Assembly (NCBI GenBank): GCA_035279705.1
Contig: DATEHG010000252.1
Location: 1 to 23,708 of the forward strand
Source of the DNA: DATEHG01 sp035279705
GTDB lineage: Bacteria > Gemmatimonadota > Gemmatimonadetes > Gemmatimonadales > GWC2-71-9
DNA: 23,708 nt
Direction: 5' to 3'
Shown here piece after piece: positions 1 through 7,270 of the stretch. Made by a program: the position numbers and the translations under genes. The notes beneath the pieces are model-generated. The model saw only the letters and a program-made list of their open reading frames with translations. It had not been told where the DNA came from and did not search any database. Every line of letters begins with the position of its first letter. Positions within the stretch are counted from its first letter, which is position 1.

Positions 1-1
1 A

Positions 2-1129
2 AGCTGGGAAGCATTCGGCAAGCTCACTCAGGAAACGTCGATAGAGGTGGAAGGCGAGGTTCGTCCCGACGCGCGTGCGCCGGGCGGTTTCGAGCTCGGC
101 GTCTCCAGCCTGTCCATCTACGGGGCCAGTCCGATCGACTACCCGATCCAGCCCAAAGAGCACGGGATCGACTTCCTTCTCGACAACCGGCATTTCTGGC
201 TCCGGACTCCACGACAGCGCGCCATTGCCCGCATCAGGCACGAGGTCGAACAGGCGATAAGAGATTTTTTCTACGAGCGCGATTTCACCCTCGTCGACAC
301 GCCGATTCTTACGGCGGCAATCGGCGAGCGCAGTGGTTTGTTCGGCACCGAGTATTTCGATGAGGGCACTGCCTACCTGGCGCAGACCGGCCAGCTGTAC
401 GGTGAAGCGGCGGCGGCCGCACTCGGAAAGATCTACTGCTTCGGTCCGACGTTTCGCGCCGAAAAATCCAAGACCCGGCGGCACCTCACCGAGTTCTGGA
501 TGGTGGAGCCGGAGGTCGCATTCAACAATTCCGACGACAACATGCAGCTGCAGGAAGACCTGGTTTCCTACGTGGTCGGCCGGGCGCTGGAGCAGCGGGC
601 GGAAGAGCTGAAGGAACTGGAGCGGGATACGGCCCCGCTGCTCCGGGTGACACCGCCATTTCCCCGGATTTCCTACACCGACGCGGTGGCCCGGCTGTCG
701 ACCCTCGGCTCGGACATGGAATGGGGGCGCGACCTGGGCGGCGACGACGAAACCCTGCTGGCCAAAGAGTACGACCGGCCCGTCTTCGTCTACAACTATC
801 CCAAGGGCGTGAAGGCCTTCTACATGAAGGAAAATCCCGCCGACCCCCGCACCGTGCTCAACAACGACTGCCTGGCACCCGAAGGCTATGGCGAGATCAT
901 CGGAGGCAGCCAGCGCGAGGACGATTACGACATCCTGCTGTCACGGATCCAGGGCCAGGGGCTCGATCCCGAGGCGTACCGCTGGTATCTCGATCTCCGG
1001 AAGTACGGCACCTTCGTGCACTCGGGGTTCGGCCTCGGTGTCGAGCGCACGGTCGCGTGGATTACCGGTCAGCCCCATGTGCGGGAGATGATCTCCTTTC
1101 CGCGGCAGTTGCACCGGCTGTACCCGTAG
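2..1129 (+). CDS. asnS: Asparagine--tRNA ligase (5' end missing)
   Basis: Class II aminoacyl-tRNA synthetase that charges tRNA-Asn in the cytoplasm. The frame is open from base 2, and its first residues (SWEAFGKLTQETSIEV) are ordinary AsnS sequence, so the gene begins upstream and the internal GTG at 47 is not its start. About 375 residues are visible; bacterial AsnS is usually about 430-465, so roughly the first 60-90 residues, most of the N-terminal OB-fold anticodon domain, are missing. Visible landmarks are the linker RPDARAPGGFEL, the class II motif 2 region FRAEKSKTRRHLTEFWMVEP, and motif 3 GFGLGVERTVAWITG close to the end, followed by the usual SFPR ending. The preference for AsnS over AspS rests on the GQLYGEA and FRAEKS context and the short C-terminus. 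It converges on mazG, with a repeat hairpin between them. Confidence 0.95.
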   Translation, partial: SWEAFGKLTQETSIEVEGEVRPDARAPGGFELGVSSLSIYGASPIDYPIQPKEHGIDFLLDNRHFWLRTPRQRAIARIRHEVEQAIRDFFYERDFTLVDTPILTAAIGERSGLFGTEYFDEGTAYLAQTGQLYGEAAAAALGKIYCFGPTFRAEKSKTRRHLTEFWMVEPEVAFNNSDDNMQLQEDLVSYVVGRALEQRAEELKELERDTAPLLRVTPPFPRISYTDAVARLSTLGSDMEWGRDLGGDDETLLAKEYDRPVFVYNYPKGVKAFYMKENPADPRTVLNNDCLAPEGYGEIIGGSQREDDYDILLSRIQGQGLDPEAYRWYLDLRKYGTFVHSGFGLGVERTVAWITGQPHVREMISFPRQLHRLYP

Positions 1130-1148
1130 GGGGAACCGCAACCGCGTG

Positions 1149-1209
1149 GAGGTCAGAGGTGAGAGGGAGCCACTCCCTCTTGCCTCTCACCTCTCACTTC
1201 TCACCTCTC
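1149..1209. repeat. Low-complexity inverted repeat between convergent genes
   Basis: Between the asnS stop (1129) and the mazG stop (1201) lies a purine-rich arm at 1149-1169, followed by a pyrimidine arm of CCTCTCAC-like units running to 1209. AGAGGGAG at 1162-1169 and CTCCCTCT at 1173-1180 form a perfect 8-bp stem with a 3-base loop. Alternatively 1155-1166 (AGAGGTGAGAGG) pairs perfectly with 1183-1194. The last units overlap the final codons of mazG. The position suggests a bidirectional transcription stop, though no clean T-tract is present. The repeated CACCTCTCA units also look like a dispersed simple-repeat family. Confidence 0.6.
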
Positions 1210-1992
1210 ACGCTCTTTCACTTCCGCCCAGATCGCATCCAGCGCCTCCAGCCCCGCCGTCGACAGATCCATTCCCCGCTGTTCGGCCACCCGTTCCACC
1301 TTCTCGAACCGCGACTTGAACTTGGCGTTGGCCCTGTCCAGCGCCACGCTGGGCTGCACGTGAGCCTTGCGGGCCAGGTTGACGACGGCAAAGAGGAGAT
1401 CGCCGATCTCGTCGGTCAGCGCCTCGGACGGGAGCGTCGGGGCCCCCGGCTCGGCTGAGTCGCGGCGAAGCGAGCCCGGTTGGCGCAGCTCCACCTCCAC
1501 TTCGTCCAGTTCCTCGCGAACCTTGGCGGCGGGTCCGTCCGTATCGGGCCAGTCGAACCCCACGCCCGCGGCACGTTCCTGCAGCCGGTACGCCATGAGC
1601 AGCGAGGGCAGGGTGGGGGGCAGCCCATCGAGCAGGTGCCGCCTCCCTTCGCGCTTTTTCAGCCGCTGCCACGGTTCGGCGGGACCGAGATCGTACAGGT
1701 GCGGATGCCGCCGGCGCATCTTGAGTTCCAGCTCCCTGGCGATCTGCTCGGGAGTGAACTCACCGCGCTCCGCGGCGATCACGAACTGCCACGCCAGGTG
1801 GAGAAGGAAATCGGCCGTCTCGTCCCGGATCATGCCGGCGTCCTGGACCGCCAGGGCGTGGTCCAGTTCGAGCACTTCCTCCACCAGGTAAGGGCGCAGC
1901 GATTCCCGGGTCTGTGCCCGGTCCCACGGGCACCGGGCGCGGAGGTCGGCGACCACCGCGATGGCACGTCCAAGCGCTGAATTGTCTTGCAT
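1201..1992 (-). CDS. mazG: Nucleoside triphosphate pyrophosphohydrolase, MazG family
   Basis: MazG hydrolyses NTPs and dNTPs to the monophosphate and pyrophosphate, and is linked to house-cleaning and starvation control of (p)ppGpp. The 263-residue protein has the two-domain MazG build. The first domain carries RCPWDRAQTRESLRPYLVEE, then the metal-binding helix pair around EEVLELDHAL and DETADFLLHLA, then RRRHPHLYD. The second, normally the active domain, has EELDEVEVEL and DEIGDLLFAVVNLARK. Compared with the E. coli protein as I recall it, the segment between EELDEV and DEIGDLL is about 13 residues longer (RQPGSLRRDSAEPGAPTLPS). The ATG at 1992 follows a GGAGG at 2001-1997 with a 4-base gap, which fixes the start. 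The gene is divergent from alr and has its own promoter. Confidence 0.95.
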   Translation of the reverse strand: MQDNSALGRAIAVVADLRARCPWDRAQTRESLRPYLVEEVLELDHALAVQDAGMIRDETADFLLHLAWQFVIAAERGEFTPEQIARELELKMRRRHPHLYDLGPAEPWQRLKKREGRRHLLDGLPPTLPSLLMAYRLQERAAGVGFDWPDTDGPAAKVREELDEVEVELRQPGSLRRDSAEPGAPTLPSEALTDEIGDLLFAVVNLARKAHVQPSVALDRANAKFKSRFEKVERVAEQRGMDLSTAGLEALDAIWAEVKERER

Positions 1993-2015
1993 TTAGCCTC
2001 CGTGGGTCCTATCAT
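1987..2015 (+). promoter_or_regulatory. Possible promoter of alr and the downstream gene chain
   Basis: TTGCAT (1987-1992) and TATCAT (2010-2015) are 17 bases apart on the + strand. The -10 element is good and the -35 element is weak. It overlaps the mazG promoter and start codon, so the two directions would compete. A weak call, made mainly because this 41-base gap is the only place where the alr chain could start. Confidence 0.3.
1997..2001 (-). promoter_or_regulatory. Shine-Dalgarno of mazG
   Basis: On the minus strand GGAGG sits four bases before the ATG of mazG at 1992. It is one of the clearer ribosome sites in the window and decides the start. Confidence 0.7.
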
Positions 2016-2040
2016 ACCCGCCGCCCTGAGACCATGTCAA
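2011..2040 (-). promoter_or_regulatory. Sigma70-like promoter of mazG, overlapping the alr start codon
   Basis: Read on the minus strand, a perfect -35 hexamer TTGACA (2040-2035) is followed after 18 bases by TATGAT (2016-2011), which matches the -10 consensus at five of six positions. Transcription would begin near 2004 and leave a very short leader to the mazG ATG at 1992. The -35 box overlaps the ATG of the divergent alr gene (2034-2036). Assigned by eye; no start site is known. Confidence 0.55.
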
Positions 2041-3110
2041 ACGCTGAGCAGTCGGCTCGTGCCTGGATGGAGGTGGATCTCGCGGCGGTGGTAGCCAACG
2101 CGAGGACGGTTGCGGCCGCCAGCGGGGCCCGCCTCCTTCCGATGGTCAAGGCTGGTGGCTACGGCCTGGGAGCGGTTCCGGTTGCCCGCGCGCTGCTCTC
2201 GCTCAACCCTTGGGGCTTCGGGGTCGCCACGCTGGCCGAGGGCATCGAGCTCCGCCGAGGCGGAGTCACCCACCCGATCGTGGTGTTCGAGCCGCTGCGT
2301 TCGGCGCTGGTGCAAGACCTTTTCGCCCACCGGCTGCGTCCCACCATCGGCGATCCCGCGGCGCTCTCCGCCTGGCTCGACGCGGGCGACCACCCGTTCC
2401 ACCTCGAAGTCGATACCGGGATGCACCGCGCCGGGCTTGGCTGGGACGACTCCGCCGCGTGGGGCGCCATCCGGAGCCGTCTCGAACTGTCGGCGCGATG
2501 GGAGGGGATCTTTACCCACTTCCATTCAGCCGAAACCGACCCGGACGCGACCGCGGAGCAATGGCGGCGATTGCAGGAAGTGGTGGGGGGACTGCCCCGG
2601 CGGCCACCGCTGATCCATGCCGCGAACAGCGCGGCAGCGCTGGCCGGCCCCCGGTTTGCCGGCGACATGGTGCGCCCGGGCATCTTCCTCTACGGTGGCA
2701 GCGCCGGTGCTTCGGCTCCCGCTCCTCAGCCGGTGGCCCGGCTCAAGGCACGGGTGATTGCCAGCCGCACCGTGCGCACCGGCGATTCGGTCAGCTATGC
2801 CGCCACCTGGCGGGCGCCGCGGGACACGGTGGTGGCCACCATCGGCATGGGCTACGCCGACGGACTGCCGCGCGCCCTTTCCAATCGCGGCGTCGTGGAG
2901 CTGGGAAACGATCCCGCGCCGATCGTGGGGCGGGTCACCATGGACATGACGATGGTGCGGGCCCCGGGATCGGTGGCGGTGGGCGATGTGGCCACTGTCT
3001 GGGGCGGGCTGGTTTCGCTCGATGAACAGGCCCGCCACGCCGGTACGATCAGTTACGAACTGCTCACGTCCGTCGCTCCCCGGGTGGAGCGGAGGTACCT
3101 CGACCCGTGA
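2034..3110 (+). CDS. alr: Alanine racemase
   Basis: PLP-dependent fold-type III enzyme that interconverts L- and D-alanine and supplies D-alanine for peptidoglycan. The ATG at 2034 was chosen over an in-frame upstream GTG because family similarity starts at AWMEVDLAAV; this gives 358 residues, a normal length. The PLP lysine is K39 in MVKAGGYGLG, the second catalytic base Y255 in SVSYAATW, and GRVTMDM (299-305) and TISYELLTSVAPRVERRY close the C-terminal domain. Two oddities are visible. The PLP-lysine motif reads KAGGYGLG rather than the usual KANAYGHG type, and the residue equivalent to the carbamylated lysine of Geobacillus Alr is glutamate E125 in HLEVDTGMHRAG. The stop overlaps the GTG of the next gene. 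A related PLP racemase is possible but less likely. Confidence 0.93.
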   Translation: MSNAEQSARAWMEVDLAAVVANARTVAAASGARLLPMVKAGGYGLGAVPVARALLSLNPWGFGVATLAEGIELRRGGVTHPIVVFEPLRSALVQDLFAHRLRPTIGDPAALSAWLDAGDHPFHLEVDTGMHRAGLGWDDSAAWGAIRSRLELSARWEGIFTHFHSAETDPDATAEQWRRLQEVVGGLPRRPPLIHAANSAAALAGPRFAGDMVRPGIFLYGGSAGASAPAPQPVARLKARVIASRTVRTGDSVSYAATWRAPRDTVVATIGMGYADGLPRALSNRGVVELGNDPAPIVGRVTMDMTMVRAPGSVAVGDVATVWGGLVSLDEQARHAGTISYELLTSVAPRVERRYLDP

Positions 3111-3361
3111 ATCCACATTTTGCCTCTCTGGTGCTCGGACTCGCGCAGCAGACCGAGCAGGCGCTCAATGGCAATCTTCCTCCCGGCGCCGAACAGGTGC
3201 CGGGCGCCGATGCCAGGAAGATGGCGCAGGCCATGATCGACACGCTGGGGATGCTGGAGCAGAAGACCGCCGGCCATCTCGATGCCGATGAGCAACGCCT
3301 CCTGACCGAGGCGCTGACCGCGCTGCGCTTCCGCTTCGTGCAGACGACGCCCCGCAACTGA
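3107..3361 (+). CDS. DUF1844 family protein
   Basis: Small soluble 84-residue protein of unknown function. The family signature is the run MIDTLGMLEQKTAGHLDADE followed by a helix ending ALRFRFVQ, which matches the DUF1844 pattern of an 'IDtLgmLe-KTkGNL' helix pair. No signal peptide, membrane segment or cysteine is present. The GTG start at 3107 overlaps the alr stop as GTGA, so it is probably translated by coupling with alr. deoB starts four bases after its stop. Members are small helical proteins found across many phyla without an assigned role, and the neighbours here give no clear hint. Confidence 0.8.
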   Translation: MNPHFASLVLGLAQQTEQALNGNLPPGAEQVPGADARKMAQAMIDTLGMLEQKTAGHLDADEQRLLTEALTALRFRFVQTTPRN

Positions 3362-3365
3362 GCCG

Positions 3366-4532
3366 ATGCGCCGGGCCGCGATCATCGTGCTCGACGGCCT
3401 GGGCATCGGGCCGGCGCCGGATAGCGCGAGCTATGGCGATACCGGCAGCAACACGCTGGGCAATGTCGCCCGCGCCGTCGGTGGACTCGCCCTTCCCAAC
3501 CTCCAGGCGATGGGACTCGGCTGCTGTGCTCCGGTGGCCGGTGTCGCCGAGGTCCCGGCGCCGAGCGCCGCCTTCGGTATTGCGATCCCGGTATCGGCGG
3601 GGAAGGACAGCACCACCGGACACTGGGAACTCTGCGGGGTCACGCTCGAACGGCCGTTCGTGGTGTACCCGGAGGGGTTTCCGGAATCGCTGCTGGCCGA
3701 ATTCAGCCGCCGCACCGGGCGGGGGGTGATCGGCAACCGCGCCGCGTCCGGGACCGAGATCATCAAGGAACTCGGGGCCCGTCATCTCGCCTCGGGTGAG
3801 TGGATCGTCTACACCTCGGCGGACAGCGTCTTCCAGGTCGCGGCCCACGAAGGGAAGGTCCCGCTCGAGGAGCTGTATGCGGCCTGCGCCGCTGCTCGTG
3901 AAATGCTCCGGGGCGAACAGGCCGTGGCCCGGGTCATCGCCCGGCCGTTCATCGGGGCACCGGGTTCGTTCACGCGGACCGGCAATCGGAGGGATTTCAG
4001 CCTGGCCCCTCCCGGCGAGACGCTGCTGGACCGCCTGGCCGCGGCAGGGATCCCGCGCCACGGAGTGGGGAAGGTGGACGACCTGTTCGCGGGGCGGAAT
4101 CTGACAAGCCGTCACGCCCCCACCAATCCGGAGGCGTACCGTGAAATCATCACGGCGCTGACTGAGATGACCGCGGGGCTGCTGCTCGCGAACGTGATCG
4201 AATTCGACCAGACGTGGGGGCACCGGAATGATGTGCCCGGATTTCATCGGGGGCTGGTTGAACTGGACCGGGTGGTGCCGGAACTCCTGGCCCCGATGCA
4301 AGGTGAGGACCTCATTATCTTTACCGCCGACCACGGCAACGACCCGACCACGCCCTCGACGGATCACTCCCGCGAGGTGGTCCCGGTGCTCGCGCTGGGT
4401 TCCCGGATCCGGCCCGCGGCACTCGGGGTACGCCGCACGTTCGCGGATGTGGGGCAGACGGTAGCGGAATACCTGGGCGTGGCGCCGCTCGCCTGCGGAA
4501 CGTCCTTCCTCCGGGATCTGCTTCATGGCTGA
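3366..4532 (+). CDS. deoB: Phosphopentomutase
   Basis: Mn2+-dependent alkaline-phosphatase-superfamily enzyme that interconverts (deoxy)ribose 1-phosphate and 5-phosphate, linking nucleoside breakdown to central metabolism. The 388-residue length is normal. Visible landmarks are VLDGLGIGPAPDS with metal ligand D10, the nucleophile segment SAGKDSTTGHWE with the phospho-threonine at 83/84, EFDQTWGHRNDV with D281 and H286, FTADHGNDP with D322 and H323, and STDHSRE with H334. All ligands known for the family appear intact. Its 3' end overlaps cdd by 8 bases, giving a nucleoside salvage pair: cytidine deaminase upstream in the pathway and DeoB handling the sugar phosphate. No nucleoside phosphorylase gene is in the window. 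Confidence 0.96.
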   Translation: MRRAAIIVLDGLGIGPAPDSASYGDTGSNTLGNVARAVGGLALPNLQAMGLGCCAPVAGVAEVPAPSAAFGIAIPVSAGKDSTTGHWELCGVTLERPFVVYPEGFPESLLAEFSRRTGRGVIGNRAASGTEIIKELGARHLASGEWIVYTSADSVFQVAAHEGKVPLEELYAACAAAREMLRGEQAVARVIARPFIGAPGSFTRTGNRRDFSLAPPGETLLDRLAAAGIPRHGVGKVDDLFAGRNLTSRHAPTNPEAYREIITALTEMTAGLLLANVIEFDQTWGHRNDVPGFHRGLVELDRVVPELLAPMQGEDLIIFTADHGNDPTTPSTDHSREVVPVLALGSRIRPAALGVRRTFADVGQTVAEYLGVAPLACGTSFLRDLLHG

Positions 4533-4920
4533 CGCGCTCGAATCACTGGCGCGCACCGCGCTGGGGAACGCCCATGCGCCCTATTCCCGATTCCGGGTGG
4601 GTGCGGCGCTCGAGGCGGCGGATGGGCGGCGCTTTTTCGGCTGCAACGTGGAAAATGCCTCCTACGGCCTCACCATCTGCGCCGAGCGTGCGGCGGTGGC
4701 GGCGGCGGTGGCGGAAGGAGTGAGGCGGCTCGCCCGCCTGGTGATCGTGACCGAGCGGGGCGCCCCGTCGCCGCCGTGCGGGGCCTGCCGGCAGGTGCTG
4801 GCGGAATTCGGAACTGACCTGGCAATCCGCTCGGTGAGCGGAACGGCCGAACGCTCGTGGCGGCTCGCGGACCTGCTGCCGGAGCCATTCGGTCTCGATG
4901 AGAAGGGAAAGGAAGGCTGA
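4525..4920 (+). CDS. cdd: Cytidine deaminase
   Basis: Zinc enzyme that deaminates cytidine and deoxycytidine to uridine and deoxyuridine. The 131-residue protein is the short homotetrameric type. Substrate-binding residues lie in FFGCNVENASYGLT, the zinc and proton-shuttle motif is CAE (C52, E54), and PCGACRQ supplies C85 and C88. The ATG overlaps the deoB end by 8 bases and the stop overlaps the next ATG as ATGA, so it sits in the middle of a coupled chain. The last ten or so residues (LDEKGKEG) are a charged tail without family conservation. Confidence 0.96.
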   Translation: MADALESLARTALGNAHAPYSRFRVGAALEAADGRRFFGCNVENASYGLTICAERAAVAAAVAEGVRRLARLVIVTERGAPSPPCGACRQVLAEFGTDLAIRSVSGTAERSWRLADLLPEPFGLDEKGKEG

Positions 4921-6131
4921 TGAAGGCTGGTTACAAACTGGCGCTGCTGGCGGGTGCCGTCACCGTATGGGCGGCGTGCAGCGAGCAGCTGGCTGCCCCG
5001 ACCCCCTGCGCCAAGCCGTGCCTGGCCGGGCCCGAGATCCGGCAGGACACCATCGCTCCTCTGAATGGCGCCGACAGCAGCTTTGCCGGCTACATCCTGG
5101 CGGATCATCAGACCACGCTGCTGGTCTCGAACAACCTGCCGGCCGGGGACGACCGGGCGTTCGTCCGCTTCATTCCGCGGGCCGATTTCGTGACCGTAGG
5201 CACGGACACGATCGATTCCCTGTCGTACACGATCGACTCCGTGGCGCTCCAGTTCAACCTGGTGGCCCGCGATTCGATGGTGAAGGGCGACAGCCTGATC
5301 ATCTTCCGCCTCGATCCCGGCGCCGACACCACCATTACCTTCGCCCAGCTGGAAGCGGCGGCGACGGATCCCACCCGGCGGATCGGCAGCGTCGCGCTGC
5401 TCGATTCGGTGCATACCGGCAGCCTGCGGCTGGTGCTCGACAGCGCCCAGGCCGATTCGCTGCTCTTCATTCCCCCGGCCGATTCGGGGAAGCTGTCCGT
5501 GGGCCTCATGGTCGGGGCGGATACGCCGACCGGTTTCGTCCTGTCCGCCGCGTTCACCAGCAACGCGCCGGGCTTCGTCACCTACGTCAAGGCCGATACG
5601 GCCGATACCACGCTGCAGAAACAGGTGCTCCTGCGCACCGCCCAGCAGAGTGGATTCCGGGTGCGCAATCCGGTGGCGCCGCCGGCGGACCACCTCACCC
5701 TGGGTGGCATGCCTTCGTCCCGGGGCATCCTGCGGTTCGCCCTGCCCAAGTTCATCACCGATACCGCCACGGTCGTCAAGGCGCAGCTCTACCTGGTGCC
5801 GACGCAGCCGGTGTACGGCCTGCCCAACGTGAATGCCCGGGTCGAGGTCCGCAATGCGCTCACCGATCTGGGCAGGAAATCGCCGGTCAGCAGTACCGTG
5901 ATCGAGGCCGATTCCCTGGTCTTTGGCACCGCGGATACCGTGTTCCTCCCCGTCACCACCCTGGTCAGGGCCTGGGGCGGCAGCATCGACCTGCCGCACA
6001 TCCTCGTGGTCTCGCTCCGGGAAGAGGGGGGCAGCTTTGCCCAGCCGATTTTCGGGTCGACCCGGACTCCGGGGTATGAGCCCCGGCTGGTGGTGACCTA
6101 CACGCTGCCCTACAAATTCTCGAGTCCTTAG
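4920..6131 (+). CDS. Putative secreted lipoprotein with DNRLRE-like beta-sandwich segments
   Basis: 403 residues. The N-terminus MKAGYKLALLAGAVTVWAAC looks like a lipoprotein signal with C20 as the lipidated residue, though W at -3 is a poor lipobox. The mature part is rich in D, T and S and in predicted strands. The C-terminal third has SSRGILRFALPKFITDTATV, then KAQLYLVPTQ, and ends GYEPRLVVTYTLP, the layout of the DNRLRE-type modules I know from secreted proteins. A similar 'RAFVRF ... SVALQFNLV' pattern occurs near residues 80-115, so there may be two such modules. No enzyme motif was found. Its start overlaps the cdd stop and its stop overlaps the start of an outer-membrane protein gene, so the two probably act as an envelope pair. 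Function unknown. Confidence 0.6.
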   Translation: MKAGYKLALLAGAVTVWAACSEQLAAPTPCAKPCLAGPEIRQDTIAPLNGADSSFAGYILADHQTTLLVSNNLPAGDDRAFVRFIPRADFVTVGTDTIDSLSYTIDSVALQFNLVARDSMVKGDSLIIFRLDPGADTTITFAQLEAAATDPTRRIGSVALLDSVHTGSLRLVLDSAQADSLLFIPPADSGKLSVGLMVGADTPTGFVLSAAFTSNAPGFVTYVKADTADTTLQKQVLLRTAQQSGFRVRNPVAPPADHLTLGGMPSSRGILRFALPKFITDTATVVKAQLYLVPTQPVYGLPNVNARVEVRNALTDLGRKSPVSSTVIEADSLVFGTADTVFLPVTTLVRAWGGSIDLPHILVVSLREEGGSFAQPIFGSTRTPGYEPRLVVTYTLPYKFSSP

Positions 6132-7270
6132 TGCACCGGCTTCTCGGCTACCTGGTACTCGCCGCAGTCCCGTTCTCGCTGTCCGCCCAGTCCTCGGAAT
6201 TCGGCATCCGCGGACTGGGTAACCCCTATCGCGGGGCCAGCGCCACGGCGCTCGGCACGGGCGGCAGCTTTGCGTCGTTCGACGGCACTTCGAGTCTCAA
6301 TCCGGCGTCGCTCGGCTCGCTCACCTCGCTGACTGCCACCTTCACCACCCTGACCGAGTGGCGGAAGTGGGAGGCACCCACCGGAAACGCCTCGCTGCGT
6401 GATTCCCGCTTCCCGGCCTTCCTGGTAGCCGGGCCGGTGCGGCGCGCTCACCTGGTGATCGGGGCGGGATTCTCGAGCTACGCCGATCGCGACTACGACG
6501 CCTTCCGCAGGGACACGGTGGTCCTGGGCGGCCAGCCGGTGGAGGTGTTCGATTCCATCGGGGCCACGGGCGGGATTACCGACCTGCGGGGCGTGGTGGC
6601 CTGGCGCCCCTCGAGCGAATGGGTGATTGGCGTGTCGCTGCACCTGCTGCCCGGGTCCAACCGGGTCTCGGTCCGGCGCACCTTTTCGGATACGAGCTTC
6701 CGCGGCGTCATCTACAAGTCCGAACTCTCCTACAACGCCTTCGGGGCCGACCTCGGCGTAATTCGACGGTTCGGCTCGAGTGCCCTGATCGCGCTCTCCG
6801 TCCGGAGCGACGGCCAGACCCGCCAGCAGGTGGACTCGCTCGCCAACGTCATCTCGGTGGACCTGCCGTACACCTTTTCCGCGGCGGCCCTGTTACGGCC
6901 GAGCACCCGGCTCCAGATTGGCCTGCAGGGGGTCTACCGGACCTGGTCCGGCGCGAACAGTGACTTGCTGCGCCTGGGCCTCCCCGGCTCGCGCAACAAC
7001 CTGGATCTTTCGGCCGGCTTCGAGTACCGCACCAGGCCCTCGGCCGACCAGCTGCCACTGCGCCTCGGCGCCCACTATTCTCAGATGCCATTCGCGCTGG
7101 AGACGGGTCAGTACCCCGACGAGTTCGGCATCTCCGCTGGTACGGGTGCGCGTTTTGCCCGCGGCCGCGGCGCGCTCGAATTTGCCCTCGAGGAGATCTG
7201 GCGTTCCGATCCGGTGGGAAGGAAGGAGCGGGCGACCATTCTCTCCTTCCAGGTCATTCTGCGGCCCTGA
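6131..7270 (+). CDS. Outer-membrane beta-barrel protein
   Basis: 379 residues from a GTG that overlaps the preceding stop (TAGTG). MHRLLGYLVLAAVPFSLSAQ is a signal peptide with a likely cut after A19. The mature N-terminus, with GIRGLGNPYRGASATALGTG and SSLNPASLGSL, resembles the start of FadL/OMPP1-type and PorV-type barrels, where a 'GMGGA ... NPA' element forms the plug region. The rest alternates short strands with turns (for example GVSLHLLPGSNRVSV and LRLGAHYS). The role cannot be read from the sequence: hydrophobic-substrate uptake or assembly of the neighbouring lipoprotein are both possible. It has no known catalytic motif, and miaB begins directly after its stop. Confidence 0.65.
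   Translation: MHRLLGYLVLAAVPFSLSAQSSEFGIRGLGNPYRGASATALGTGGSFASFDGTSSLNPASLGSLTSLTATFTTLTEWRKWEAPTGNASLRDSRFPAFLVAGPVRRAHLVIGAGFSSYADRDYDAFRRDTVVLGGQPVEVFDSIGATGGITDLRGVVAWRPSSEWVIGVSLHLLPGSNRVSVRRTFSDTSFRGVIYKSELSYNAFGADLGVIRRFGSSALIALSVRSDGQTRQQVDSLANVISVDLPYTFSAAALLRPSTRLQIGLQGVYRTWSGANSDLLRLGLPGSRNNLDLSAGFEYRTRPSADQLPLRLGAHYSQMPFALETGQYPDEFGISAGTGARFARGRGALEFALEEIWRSDPVGRKERATILSFQVILRP

Noticed and set aside
47..1129. GTG at 47 as the asnS start
   Set aside because: The frame upstream to base 2 already encodes conserved AsnS residues, so the gene is cut by the window edge.
3165..4556. 463-residue minus-strand frame over deoB
   Set aside because: Shadow of deoB; composition typical of antisense high-GC frames.
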